Program-made: the position numbers and the translations under genes
In this document: positions 7,968 through 16,433 of the stretch, piece after piece
Layout: every line of letters starts with the position of its first letter
Numbering within the stretch: position 1 is the stretch's first letter
Assembly (NCBI RefSeq): GCF_000212855.1
Contig: NZ_GL890993.1
Span: 824,683-888,682, forward strand
Length of the DNA stretch: 64,000 nucleotides
Direction: 5' to 3'
Source: Streptococcus sanguinis SK355
GTDB lineage: Bacteria > Bacillota > Bacilli > Lactobacillales > Streptococcaceae
The notes under the pieces: model-generated
Database searches by the model: none
The model's input: only the letters and a program-made list of their open reading frames with translations
Told to the model about the DNA's origin: nothing

Positions 7968-8939
7968 ATGAAAAATGAAAGAAAAAAACTATTGGCAAAA
8001 ATTGCTTATCTCTACTACATAGAAGAAAGAAGCCAGTCTGACATTGCGGCTGAGACAGGGATTTATCGCACCACTATCAGCCGAATGCTGGCAGAAGCTA
8101 AAAAAGAAGGCATTGTGAAGATTGAGATTGAAGATTTCGATACCCGCTTGTTCCATTTGGAAAACTATGTAAAAGAAAAATACGGGCTCAAGGGAATAGA
8201 AATTGTCAGTAACTTAGTAGATGAATCTCCAGCAGACCTGGAAGAGAGGTTGGCTCAAGCTGCTGCAGGTATGCTGCGCGGCCTGATTAAAGACAATGAT
8301 AAAGTGGGATTTTCTTGGGGAAAGAGCTTGAGCCTTTTAGTAGAGCACTCCAGCAGCAAGCATTTGACAAATGTTCATTTCTTTCCTTTGGCAGGTGGTC
8401 CCAGTCATATCCATGCACGCTACCATGTGAACACCCTCATCTATAGCATGGCTGGAAAATACCATGGGGACTGCCGTTTTATGAATTCCACGATTATTCA
8501 GGAGAACGAGCAACTGACAAATGGAATATTGGCTTCTAAATATTTTGAAGATCTGAAAAGTAGCTGGCAGGAGCTGGATGTGGCTGTGGTTGGTATTGGT
8601 GGGCAGGTTGACACGAGAAATCGTCAATGGCTGGACATGCTGACCTCAGAGGATTTTCTTGCTCTAGAGAGTCAGGATGCTGTCGGAGAAATCTGCTGTC
8701 GCTTCTTTAATAAAAAAGGGGGCATAGTCTACCAGCATTTGCAAAATCGAACGATTGCCATCTCTTTGGAAAATTTGAAAAAAGTGCCGCTTAGTCTAGC
8801 CTTTGCTTATGGCAGTCAAAAGTCTGCTGCTATATTAGCGGTGTTGCGAGCTGGCTATGTTAATCATTTGATCACAGATGAAGCGACTATTTTGAAAATG
8901 CTAGACTTGGACGGAGATAGGAGTTTCTTCACTTCTTGA
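7968..8939 (+). CDS. SorC/DeoR-type sugar-binding transcriptional regulator
   Basis: The 323-residue protein carries an N-terminal HTH (about residues 8-55; RSQSDIAAETGIYRTTISRMLAEAKKEGIV). The remainder is the SorC-type sugar-binding domain of isomerase-like fold, with VGFSWGKSL, FFPLAGG and VVGIGG typical of it. SorC proteins bind phosphorylated sugars and often activate transcription. The conserved pairing of a DeoR-type and a SorC-type regulator in one locus is also found in S. pneumoniae. Good candidate to bind the repeated GCACAAATGTGC sites at the PTS and glycyl radical enzyme promoters; this is inference. AAGGAG precedes the ATG. Confidence 0.9.
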   Translation: MKNERKKLLAKIAYLYYIEERSQSDIAAETGIYRTTISRMLAEAKKEGIVKIEIEDFDTRLFHLENYVKEKYGLKGIEIVSNLVDESPADLEERLAQAAAGMLRGLIKDNDKVGFSWGKSLSLLVEHSSSKHLTNVHFFPLAGGPSHIHARYHVNTLIYSMAGKYHGDCRFMNSTIIQENEQLTNGILASKYFEDLKSSWQELDVAVVGIGGQVDTRNRQWLDMLTSEDFLALESQDAVGEICCRFFNKKGGIVYQHLQNRTIAISLENLKKVPLSLAFAYGSQKSAAILAVLRAGYVNHLITDEATILKMLDLDGDRSFFTS

Positions 8940-9040
8940 TGGCAGTAGAATCTCAGGTGAAATAAGACTTCCAAGACGGGATTCAGGGATCCTATTTTTT
9001 ATAGTAAACTAGCACTTATATATGGAGGTGGATTGTTGAC

Positions 9041-9532
9041 TTGAAAAAGCTTATGAAACAAAAATTGACTAGTTTAGCCACAGGAGAGCTAGTCGCTGTG
9101 CTAGTATTTTGGATGAATTTTTTCCTGCTCAAAAAATGGATTCTTACTACTGGAGCTTTGATTTCTATTTCTTTCTCCTTGTTTGTACTTAGTTTTATTC
9201 TGATACAGGGCTCTGTTTTCTGGTGGATTTTGATAAAAAGGATTTCCAATCCAGGATTTGCTGAAAGATATACAGGCAAGATTTACAGGATACTAAAGAT
9301 TTTAGACCTTATTTTACTGGGTGTGGGAGCCCTGATAATTATTTTAAATTCCAGCGAATTTTCCACAGGCATAATCTCTTTAGCAATTTGGTTTTTTGCT
9401 GTCATCGAGTGGATTAATTATTTTAAATTGCAATTATCCTACAGTCTGAATCCTGCTGTTTTATTGAAATACATCTTCCAGAGGAAATTGCGGAAAAGTA
9501 AAATAGCAAAGGAAATTGAGAAAGCCGTTTAA
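9041..9532 (+). CDS. Small four-helix membrane protein of unknown function
   Basis: The 163-residue product is very hydrophobic, with about four predicted transmembrane segments (roughly residues 13-31, 36-60, 82-103 and 105-125). The C-terminus is basic (FQRKLRKSKIAKEIEKAV). The proposed start is TTG at 9041, because GGAGGTG lies 10 bases upstream; the ATG at 9053 is too far from it. I recognise no family. It lies about 100 bases after the SorC-type gene in the same direction and ends before a terminator, so it may be the last gene of the regulator transcript. A transport accessory role would be a guess. Confidence 0.6.
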   Translation: MKKLMKQKLTSLATGELVAVLVFWMNFFLLKKWILTTGALISISFSLFVLSFILIQGSVFWWILIKRISNPGFAERYTGKIYRILKILDLILLGVGALIIILNSSEFSTGIISLAIWFFAVIEWINYFKLQLSYSLNPAVLLKYIFQRKLRKSKIAKEIEKAV

Positions 9533-9575
9533 AAAGATAAGTTTCGGTTTCTTAAAATAGCATATATGAGGAAGT

Positions 9576-9604
9576 AGAAGCAAATAGCTGCTGCTTCTTT
9601 TTTT
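9576..9604 (+). terminator. Rho-independent terminator
   Basis: AGAAGCA (9576-9582) and TGCTTCT (9592-9598) pair, followed by a T-run. It separates the regulator/membrane-protein transcript from the PTS operon. The rest of 9533-9860 holds only the operator and promoter described next. Confidence 0.7.
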
Positions 9605-9698
9605 GTGTCGAATCTGCTTATCGTTCGTATCTAATAGAGTGCCTTAGGTTCGCAGATGAATACAGCTGTATAGGAGTTGTTTTTTGTGGAGGCTCCTT

Positions 9699-9779
9699 TT
9701 TGCACAAATGTGCGAAAAAATATAAAAAAGCTAATTTGTTCTATAATATATTGACGGACTGAGCTAAAGGTGATACATT
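9699..9779 (+). promoter_or_regulatory. PTS operon promoter with upstream dyad operator
   Basis: The dyad GCACA-AA-TGTGC lies at 9702-9713, extended by T/A-rich arms. Downstream are TTGACG (9751-9756) and, 17 bases later, the extended -10 TGaTACATT (9771-9779). The operator centre is about 66 bases upstream of the -10. The same dyad and nearly the same spacing occur before the glycyl radical enzyme gene, so a shared regulator is likely. Confidence 0.7.
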
Positions 9780-9860
9780 CTAATTACAAACAAAAATAAA
9801 TCACTTTCAAACAAAAGAACAAGTTTTTGTTAATTATAAAGATAGGAGCGGTTGTAACAT

Positions 9861-10184
9861 ATGGAAATGATTGTAGCAGATCAAATTATCATGGGCCTTA
9901 TCTTAGACGCTGGTGATGCCAAGCAGCATATTTATCAAGCTTTATCACTAGCTAAAGATGGTAAGTTTTCAGAATGCGATGAGCAGATTGAGCTTGCAGA
10001 TAAGGCGCTGTTAGAGGCCCATAACTTGCAGACCAAGTTCCTAGCTCAGGAAGCTGGAGGAACGAAAACAGAGATCACAGCGCTGTTTGTTCATTCTCAG
10101 GATCATTTGATGACCAGCATTACAGAGATTAATCTCATCAAGGAAATCATCGACTTGAGAAGAGAATTACAAGGGAAAAAATAA
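9861..10184 (+). CDS. PTS lactose/cellobiose-family EIIA component
   Basis: This 107-residue all-helical protein belongs to the Lac/Chb IIA family. It accepts a phosphoryl group from HPr and passes it to IIB. The active-site histidine is H78 in FVHSQDHLMT, with the conserved Asp and second His close by. Length is typical. Genes for IIB and IIC follow with gaps of only 17-20 bases, giving a complete permease of separate subunits. The ATG at 9861 lies 12 bases after GGAG, slightly long spacing; the in-frame ATG at 9867 is a less likely alternative. In the anhydroglycolysis hypothesis, the complex imports and phosphorylates a 1,5-anhydrohexitol. Confidence 0.93.
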   Translation: MEMIVADQIIMGLILDAGDAKQHIYQALSLAKDGKFSECDEQIELADKALLEAHNLQTKFLAQEAGGTKTEITALFVHSQDHLMTSITEINLIKEIIDLRRELQGKK

Positions 10185-10204
10185 ATCATCAGGAGGATGA
10201 AAAG

Positions 10205-10516
10205 ATGGTTAAGATTGGTTTGTTCTGCGCGGCAGGTTTTTCAACAGGGATGTTGGTCAACAATATGAAGATAGCTGCAGCTGAAAAAGGGGTAGAAGCT
10301 GAGATTGAAGCCTACTCTCAGGCTAAGCTGGCTGATTATGCAGCGGATCTGGATGTCGCTTTATTGGGCCCGCAGGTAGCCTATACACTAGACAAATCTA
10401 CAGCTATTTGCGACAGCTGCCATACTCCGATTGCAGTTATTCCAATGGCTGATTACGGTATGCTAGATGGTAAAAAAGTGCTAAACCTCGCTTTGAGTTT
10501 GTTGGATAAACATTAA
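10205..10516 (+). CDS. PTS lactose/cellobiose-family EIIB component
   Basis: The 103-residue product is a small cytoplasmic IIB protein. KIGLFCAAGFSTGMLV contains the phosphorylated cysteine (C8) in the loop CxxGxST typical of the Lac/Chb class. The fold resembles a low-molecular-weight phosphatase. An AGGAGGATG ribosome-binding site precedes the ATG. It relays phosphate from the IIA encoded just upstream to the incoming sugar bound by the IIC encoded just downstream. Confidence 0.94.
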   Translation: MVKIGLFCAAGFSTGMLVNNMKIAAAEKGVEAEIEAYSQAKLADYAADLDVALLGPQVAYTLDKSTAICDSCHTPIAVIPMADYGMLDGKKVLNLALSLLDKH

Positions 10517-10533
10517 AATCAAGGAGCTTCGTT

Positions 10534-11835
10534 ATGTCTAAAGTAGATACTCAAAAAATCATTGCGCCGATTATGAAGTTTGTCAATATGCGCGGGATTA
10601 TCGCCTTAAAAGACGGTATGTTGGCAATTTTGCCTCTTACAGTTGTGGGAAGTCTATTCTTGATTGTAGGGCAATTGCCGTTTGAAGGTCTAAATCAAGC
10701 CATTGCTGGTGTATTTGGAGCAGACTGGACTGAACCGTTTATGCAGGTTTATTCAGGAACCTTTGCCATTATGGGGCTGATTTCCTGTTTTTCAATTGGT
10801 TATTCTTATGCTAAGAACAGCGGTGTGGAGCCTCTGCCAGCAGGGGTGCTGTCTCTTTCTTCCTTCTTTATCCTTTTGAAATCCTCCTACATACCAGAAA
10901 AGGGTGAAGCGATTGGAGATGCGATTGCCAAGGTCTGGTTTGGCGGTCAAGGAATCATTGGGGCCATTCTTATTGGTTTGGCAGTTGGTAGTATCTATAC
11001 GATTTTCATTCAAAAGCATATTGTCATCAAAATGCCAGAGCAAGTCCCTCAAGCGATTGCCAAGCAGTTTGAAGCCATGATTCCAGCTTTCGTTATTTTC
11101 TTGCTGTCGATGGTTGTTTATATTATTGCCAAGATAGCGACTGGTGGCGGTACCTTTATTGAAATGATTTACGATGTCATTCAGGTGCCTCTGCAAGGTC
11201 TGACGGGCTCTCTGTATGGAGCGATCGGTATTGCTTTCTTCATTTCTTTCCTGTGGTGGTTCGGCGTCCACGGCCAGTCTGTTGTCAATGGTGTCGTAAC
11301 AGCCTTGCTGCTGTCAAACTTAGATGCCAATAAGGCCCTGCTTGCTGCAGATAAGCTGTCTGTTAGTCAAGGCGCTCATATTGTGACCCAGCAATTTTTG
11401 GATAGTTTTCTTATCTTGTCGGGCTCTGGTATTACTTTCGGAGTGGTCGTAGCCATGCTCTTTGCTGCCAAGTCCAAGCAGTATAAGGCTCTAGGAAAAG
11501 TTGCTGCTTTCCCAGCAATCTTTAATGTCAATGAGCCAGTTGTCTTTGGTTTTCCAATTGTGATGAATCCGGTCATGTTCCTGCCCTTCGTTTTGGTACC
11601 GGTTCTGGCTGCTTTGATTGTCTACATGGCGATTGCGGTTGGCTTTATGCAGCCATTCGCAGGAGTGACTTTGCCTTGGAGTACACCGGCTATCATTTCT
11701 GGCTTTATGGTCGCTGGCTGGCAAGGGGCAGTCATTCAAATTGTCATCCTAGCCATGTCCGCCTTTCTCTATTTCCCATTTGTGAAGTTTCAGGATAAGA
11801 TTGCCTACAATAACGAATTGGAAAATGAAGAATAA
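10534..11835 (+). CDS. PTS lactose/cellobiose-family EIIC permease
   Basis: The 433-residue integral membrane protein has about ten hydrophobic segments and family signatures: an N-terminal LAILPLTVVGSLFL helix, WWFGVHGQSVVNGV (a conserved IIC loop), and NEPVVFGFPIVMNP, which contains the sugar-binding Asn-Glu. It forms the transmembrane channel of the sugar PTS encoded with IIA and IIB. Family members carry beta-glucosides, chitobiose, lactose and unknown sugars, so specificity cannot be read directly. Linkage to the glycyl radical enzyme suggests a substrate that the enzyme cleaves after phosphorylation. No terminator is evident before the next promoter at 11928. Confidence 0.93.
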   Translation: MSKVDTQKIIAPIMKFVNMRGIIALKDGMLAILPLTVVGSLFLIVGQLPFEGLNQAIAGVFGADWTEPFMQVYSGTFAIMGLISCFSIGYSYAKNSGVEPLPAGVLSLSSFFILLKSSYIPEKGEAIGDAIAKVWFGGQGIIGAILIGLAVGSIYTIFIQKHIVIKMPEQVPQAIAKQFEAMIPAFVIFLLSMVVYIIAKIATGGGTFIEMIYDVIQVPLQGLTGSLYGAIGIAFFISFLWWFGVHGQSVVNGVVTALLLSNLDANKALLAADKLSVSQGAHIVTQQFLDSFLILSGSGITFGVVVAMLFAAKSKQYKALGKVAAFPAIFNVNEPVVFGFPIVMNPVMFLPFVLVPVLAALIVYMAIAVGFMQPFAGVTLPWSTPAIISGFMVAGWQGAVIQIVILAMSAFLYFPFVKFQDKIAYNNELENEE

Positions 11836-11878
11836 TCTGGCTTTGATGAATAAAAACACAAAAGTTTCTTGGCTCAGT

Positions 11879-11956
11879 TGGCACAAATGTGCAAAAAATC
11901 TTTAATTCTGTAATCGCCTATAAATGATTGAATTCTAAGATTTTGCATGTTACAAT
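11879..11956 (+). promoter_or_regulatory. Glycyl radical enzyme promoter with upstream dyad operator
   Basis: GCACA-AA-TGTGC recurs at 11881-11892. TTGAAT (11928-11933) and the extended -10 TGtTACAAT (11948-11956) are 17 bases apart. The operator centre lies about 64 bases before the -10, within 2 bases of the spacing at the PTS promoter. A ribosome-binding site AAGGTTG lies just before the ATG. Confidence 0.7.
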
Positions 11957-12003
11957 AGTTACGAAAGAAATAAATTAAATTTCATAAGAAAGGTTGTGGC
12001 CAA

Positions 12004-14445
12004 ATGATCCAAGTAAAAGAAGTAGAAAGAACAACAATAAAAACAGACTATTTTGGCAGCTTAACAGAGCGGATGAATAAGTATCGGGAAGATGTTTTAA
12101 ATAAAAAGCCCTATATTGACGCAGAGCGTGCTGTCCTAGCTACTAAGGCCTATGATGAGCATAAGGAAAAACCAAATGTGTTGAAACGTGCTTACATGCT
12201 CAAAGAGATTTTGGAAAATATGACGCTTTATATCGAAGATGAAACGATGATTGTTGGTAATCAGGCTTCATCTAATAAAGACGCGCCTATCTTCCCAGAG
12301 TATACTTTAGAGTTTGTACTCAATGAACTAGATCTTTTTGAGAAACGGGACGGAGACGTCTTCTACATTACAGAAGAAACCAAAGAGCAGCTCCGCAGCA
12401 TCGCTCCTTTCTGGGAAAACAATAACCTCCGTGCTCGAGCAGGGGCTCTACTTCCAGAAGAAGTTCAGGTTTATATGGAAACTGGCTTCTTTGGTATGGA
12501 AGGAAAGATGAACTCTGGGGACGCCCACTTGGCGGTCAACTATCAAAAACTCTTGGCCTATGGGCTGAAAGGTTTTGAAGAAAAAGCTCGTGCAGCTAAG
12601 GAAGCTTTGGATTTGACCGATCCAGCTAGTATTGACAAATACCACTTCTATGATTCCATTTTCATCGTTGTGGATGCTGTGAAAGCTTATGCGGAGCGTT
12701 TTGTGGCCTTGGCAAATCAGCTGGCTGAAAAAGCAGAGCCTAAGCGCCGTCAGGAGCTCTTAGAAATCGCTAGAATTTGTTCTAAAGTACCGTACGAGCC
12801 AGCATCAACCTTTGCTGAAGCTGTTCAGTCTGTTTGGTTTATCCAGTGTATCCTTCAGATCGAGTCTAACGGACATTCACTCTCTTATGGACGCTTTGAC
12901 CAGTACATGTATCCTTATGTCAAGGCAGATTTGGAAGCTGGACGTGAGACAGAGGCTAGCATTGTAGAACGCTTAACCAATCTCTGGATTAAGACGATTA
13001 CCATTAATAAAGTCCGCAGCCAGGCCCACACATTCTCATCTGCGGGCAGTCCCCTTTATCAAAATGTGACAATCGGGGGCCAAACGAGAGATAAGAGAGA
13101 TGCAGTTAACCCACTTTCCTACCTTGTGTTGAAATCTGTAGCTCAAACTCATCTTCCTCAGCCGAATCTGACTGTTCGCTATCATGCAGGCCTAGATGCT
13201 CGCTTTATGAATGAGTGTATTGAAGTCATGAAGCTTGGCTTCGGTATGCCGGCCTTCAATAATGATGAAATCATCATCCCGTCCTTTATCGCCAAAGGCG
13301 TTTTAGAAGAAGATGCATATGACTACAGTGCTATCGGCTGTGTGGAAACTGCTGTGCCTGGTAAATGGGGCTACCGTTGTACAGGCATGAGCTATATGAA
13401 CTTCCCTAAGGTACTCCTTATCACTATGAACGATGGAATTGATCCAGTATCTGGCAAGCGCTTTGCGCCAAGCTTCGGTCACTTTAAAGATATGAAGAGC
13501 TTTGCAGAGCTGCAAAGGGCTTGGGACAAGACCTTGCGCCACTTGACCCGCATGAGTGTCATCGTGGAAAATTCTATCGACCTGTCTCTCGAAAGAGAAG
13601 TACCGGATATCCTCTGCTCAGCTTTGACAGATGATTGTATCGGACGCGGTAAGCATTTGAAAGAGGGTGGAGCTGTCTATGACTATATTTCCGGTCTTCA
13701 AGTCGGTATTGCCAATCTATCAGACTCACTAGCGGCCATCAAGAAGCTGGTCTTTGAGGAAGGCAGGCTGACTCCGGCTGAACTCTGGCATGCACTTGAA
13801 ACAGACTATGCAGGTGAGCGTGGTAAAGAAATTCAAGAGATGCTGATTCATGATGCACCAAAATATGGTAATGATGATGATTACGCAGATAAGCTAGTGA
13901 CAGATGCTTACGATATTTATGTGGATGAAATCGCTAAATATCCAAATACCCGCTATGGACGTGGTCCAATTGGCGGTATTCGATACTCAGGAACATCTTC
14001 TATTTCAGCCAATGTTGGACAAGGTCGTGGTACCTTGGCGACACCAGATGGCCGTAATGCCGGAACACCGCTTGCTGAAGGCTGCTCTCCATCCCACAAT
14101 ATGGACAAGAACGGCCCGACCTCTGTATTAAAATCTGTTTCCAAATTGCCGACAGATGAAATCGTAGGAGGCGTTCTGCTCAATCAAAAAGTCAATCCTC
14201 AGACCCTGTCTAAGGAAGAAGATAAAGTGAAACTTATTGCCTTGCTTCGTACATTCTTTAACCGTCTGCATGGCTATCATATCCAATACAATGTCGTTTC
14301 TAGGGAAACCTTGATTGATGCTCAGAAGCATCCTGAAAAACACCGCGATTTGATTGTTCGCGTTGCAGGCTACTCTGCTTTCTTCAATGTGCTTTCCAAG
14401 GCGACGCAAGATGATATTATCGGACGTACGGAGCACACATTGTAA
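12004..14445 (+). CDS. Glycyl radical enzyme of the dehydratase/C-O lyase type (often annotated formate acetyltransferase)
   Basis: This 813-residue enzyme has the PFL-like ten-stranded barrel. The C-terminal radical loop is RVAGYSAFF with the radical glycine at G789. The thiyl-radical loop reads SAIGCVET, with Cys446 and Glu448. True pyruvate formate-lyase has two adjacent cysteines. A Cys-x-Glu pair is the mark of glycerol and diol dehydratases, choline TMA-lyase and the E. coli PflD/YbiW group. Published work, as I recall it, assigns PflD and YbiW to ring-opening of 1,5-anhydromannitol- and 1,5-anhydroglucitol-6-phosphate, giving 1-deoxyfructose-6-phosphate. The aldolase and dehydrogenase genes downstream fit that pathway. 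Exact substrate here is inferred. Confidence 0.93.
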   Translation: MIQVKEVERTTIKTDYFGSLTERMNKYREDVLNKKPYIDAERAVLATKAYDEHKEKPNVLKRAYMLKEILENMTLYIEDETMIVGNQASSNKDAPIFPEYTLEFVLNELDLFEKRDGDVFYITEETKEQLRSIAPFWENNNLRARAGALLPEEVQVYMETGFFGMEGKMNSGDAHLAVNYQKLLAYGLKGFEEKARAAKEALDLTDPASIDKYHFYDSIFIVVDAVKAYAERFVALANQLAEKAEPKRRQELLEIARICSKVPYEPASTFAEAVQSVWFIQCILQIESNGHSLSYGRFDQYMYPYVKADLEAGRETEASIVERLTNLWIKTITINKVRSQAHTFSSAGSPLYQNVTIGGQTRDKRDAVNPLSYLVLKSVAQTHLPQPNLTVRYHAGLDARFMNECIEVMKLGFGMPAFNNDEIIIPSFIAKGVLEEDAYDYSAIGCVETAVPGKWGYRCTGMSYMNFPKVLLITMNDGIDPVSGKRFAPSFGHFKDMKSFAELQRAWDKTLRHLTRMSVIVENSIDLSLEREVPDILCSALTDDCIGRGKHLKEGGAVYDYISGLQVGIANLSDSLAAIKKLVFEEGRLTPAELWHALETDYAGERGKEIQEMLIHDAPKYGNDDDYADKLVTDAYDIYVDEIAKYPNTRYGRGPIGGIRYSGTSSISANVGQGRGTLATPDGRNAGTPLAEGCSPSHNMDKNGPTSVLKSVSKLPTDEIVGGVLLNQKVNPQTLSKEEDKVKLIALLRTFFNRLHGYHIQYNVVSRETLIDAQKHPEKHRDLIVRVAGYSAFFNVLSKATQDDIIGRTEHTL

Positions 14446-14459
14446 AAGAGGTCCAATTT

Positions 14460-15128
14460 ATGGAATTCATGCTTGATACCTTAAATTTAGAGGAGATAAA
14501 AAAATGGTCGGAAGTCCTCCCCTTGGCGGGAGTGACCTCCAATCCGACCATCGCAAAAAAAGAAGGAGAAATAGATTTCTTTGAACGGATTCGCGCTGTT
14601 CGGGAAATCATAGGAGAAGGTCCATCTATCCATGTGCAGGTTGTTGCCAAGGATTATGAGGGAATCTTGAAAGATGCTGCTGAAATTCGAAAAAAATGCG
14701 GCGATGCTGTCTATATTAAAGTTCCAGTCACACCGGCTGGGCTGGCAGCTATCAAAACTCTCAAAGCAGAAGGCTACAAGATTACAGCGACAGCCATTTA
14801 TACAACTTTTCAAGGGCTATTAGCTATTGAAGCGGGGGCGGACTACCTTGCTCCTTACTATAACCGCATGGAAAATCTCAATATTGATTCAGATGCTGTA
14901 ATTAGCCAGCTGGCTCAAGCGATTGAGCGGGAACATTCCGTCAGCAAAATATTGGCAGCGTCCTTTAAGAATGTTAGCCAAATTAATCGTGCTTTTGCTG
15001 ATGGGGCCCAAGCCATTACAGCCGGACCAGATATCTTTGCAGCAGCCTTTGCCATGCCGTCTATCGCTAAGGCAGTAGATGACTTTGCCGCAGACTGGTC
15101 AGCAATTCACAATCAGGAATACATTTAA
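14460..15128 (+). CDS. Fructose-6-phosphate aldolase / transaldolase-like protein (FSA/TalC)
   Basis: This 222-residue protein is the short transaldolase-family form (usual FSA length about 220). It forms a Schiff base through the Lys of [10 protein letters not shown] (about residue 86). [16 protein letters not shown] and [13 protein letters not shown] are typical N-terminal motifs, and [10 protein letters not shown] and TAGPDI follow. Classic transaldolase is much longer. FSA enzymes cleave fructose-6-phosphate or 1-deoxyfructose-6-phosphate to glyceraldehyde-3-phosphate plus dihydroxyacetone or hydroxyacetone. E. coli fsaA and fsaB also sit next to ybiW and pflD, supporting a shared pathway. 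It starts 14 bases after the glycyl radical enzyme gene. Confidence 0.92.
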   Translation: MEFMLDTLNLEEIKKWSEVLPLAGVTSNPTIAKKEGEIDFFERIRAVREIIGEGPSIHVQVVAKDYEGILKDAAEIRKKCGDAVYIKVPVTPAGLAAIKTLKAEGYKITATAIYTTFQGLLAIEAGADYLAPYYNRMENLNIDSDAVISQLAQAIEREHSVSKILAASFKNVSQINRAFADGAQAITAGPDIFAAAFAMPSIAKAVDDFAADWSAIHNQEYI

Positions 15129-15173
15129 AAGGCATGTATAATGCTCTATCTATAAAAAGGAAAGAGGTGCTCT

Positions 15174-16268
15174 ATGAAAATTTTTGCAAGTCCGTCTCGT
15201 TATATTCAGGGAGAAAATGCTCTGTTTGAGAATGCAAAACAGATTCTTCAGTTAGGCAACCATCCAGTCTTGCTTTGTGATGATGTGGTTTACCAGATTG
15301 TTGGGGAAAAATTCAATGACTACCTTACCCGTTATGGCTTTCATGTGCTGCATGTCGCTTTCAATGGAGAAGCTTCTGACGCTGAAATAGATCGGGTCGT
15401 TGCTTTGGCTGAAAAAGACGGAGCGGATTTAGTTATTGGCCTAGGCGGTGGAAAAACGATTGACAGTGCGAAGGCGATTGCAGACATACTAGGACGTCCT
15501 GTGGTCATTGCGCCAACCATTGCCTCTACAGATGCCCCAACCTCAGCACTTTCTGTTATCTATACAGAAGATGGAGCCTTTGAAAAATACATTTTCTATA
15601 GTAAAAATCCTGAACTCGTCTTGGTGGATACGAAAGTGATTGCTGGAGCGCCAAAACGACTTCTGGCTTCTGGGATTGCAGATGGTTTAGCGACTTGGGT
15701 AGAAGCGCGTGCTGTCCAGCAAAAAAATGGCACTACCATGCTGGGACAAAGACAGAGCCTAGCTGGTGTAGCGATTGCGAAGAAGTGTGAAGAAACACTA
15801 TTTGCAGATGGCCTGCAGGCTATCGCAGCCTGTGAAGCGAAAGTCGTGACCCCAGCTCTGGAAAATATCATTGAAGCCAATACCCTTCTCAGCGGTGTGG
15901 GATTTGAGAGCGGCGGTTTAGCGGCAGCCCATGCTATCCACAACGGCTTTACAGCTCTCACAGGCGATATTCACCACCTGACCCACGGCGAAAAAGTTGC
16001 CTATGGGACCTTGACCCAACTCTTCTTAGAAAACCGACCTAAAGAAGAATTGGAAAAATATATTCGCTTCTATCAAAAGATTGGTATGCCGACAACTCTG
16101 AAAGAAATGCATTTAGAAAATGCCAGCTATGAAGATTTGTTCAAAGTTGGTCAGCAAGCGACAATTGAGGGCGAAACCATCCATCAGATGCCATTTGAGA
16201 TTTCAGCTTCTGACATTGCAGGTGCTATCCTAGCAGTCGACCAATATGTCAGGGATTTGGATAAATAA
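15174..16268 (+). CDS. gldA: Glycerol dehydrogenase-like iron/zinc alcohol dehydrogenase
   Basis: The 364-residue product belongs to the GldA family. IGLGGGKTIDSAKAIAD binds NAD, and TIASTDAPTSALSVIY is the conserved substrate/cofactor loop. Metal ligands are visible as the Asp in SGIADGLATW and the histidines in AAHAIHNGF and HHLTHGEKVAYG. GldA oxidises glycerol to dihydroxyacetone and in reverse reduces hydroxyacetone to 1,2-propanediol with NADH. Being last in an operon with a glycyl radical enzyme and FSA, it probably disposes of hydroxyacetone and reoxidises NADH. GAAAGAGGTG is the ribosome-binding site. A strong terminator follows 11 bases after the stop. Confidence 0.93.
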   Translation: MKIFASPSRYIQGENALFENAKQILQLGNHPVLLCDDVVYQIVGEKFNDYLTRYGFHVLHVAFNGEASDAEIDRVVALAEKDGADLVIGLGGGKTIDSAKAIADILGRPVVIAPTIASTDAPTSALSVIYTEDGAFEKYIFYSKNPELVLVDTKVIAGAPKRLLASGIADGLATWVEARAVQQKNGTTMLGQRQSLAGVAIAKKCEETLFADGLQAIAACEAKVVTPALENIIEANTLLSGVGFESGGLAAAHAIHNGFTALTGDIHHLTHGEKVAYGTLTQLFLENRPKEELEKYIRFYQKIGMPTTLKEMHLENASYEDLFKVGQQATIEGETIHQMPFEISASDIAGAILAVDQYVRDLDK

Positions 16269-16279
16269 AAGCAAAATAC

Positions 16280-16328
16280 AAAACAAGCCACCTTTCAACC
16301 GTAAGGCTGACAATGTGGCTTGTTTTTT
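16280..16328 (+). terminator. Rho-independent terminator, right copy of a related pair
   Basis: AAAACAAGCCAC (16280-16291) pairs with GTGGCTTGTTTT (16315-16326), followed by Ts. It ends the catabolic operon. It is a near-copy of 6238-6286, in the same orientation. Confidence 0.88.
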
Positions 16329-16396
16329 GATGGAGAGCTTCCTTGTCTGATGTGTCTGGCAGTCATGAAATTCCGTCTTTCAAAATCCCTTGAAAA

Positions 16397-16405
16397 TGGT
16401 ATAAT
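16397..16405 (+). promoter_or_regulatory. leuS extended -10 promoter
   Basis: TGgTATAAT at 16397-16405 lies 28 bases before the leuS ATG. No clear -35 is seen. The leader is too short for a T-box. Confidence 0.6.
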
Positions 16406-16433
16406 AGAAACAGTACAAAAAATGGAGAAAAGA

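Noticed and set aside
16329..16433. Possible T-box leader for leuS
   Set aside because: Only about 25 bases separate the promoter from the start codon; no T-box consensus or antiterminator was found.
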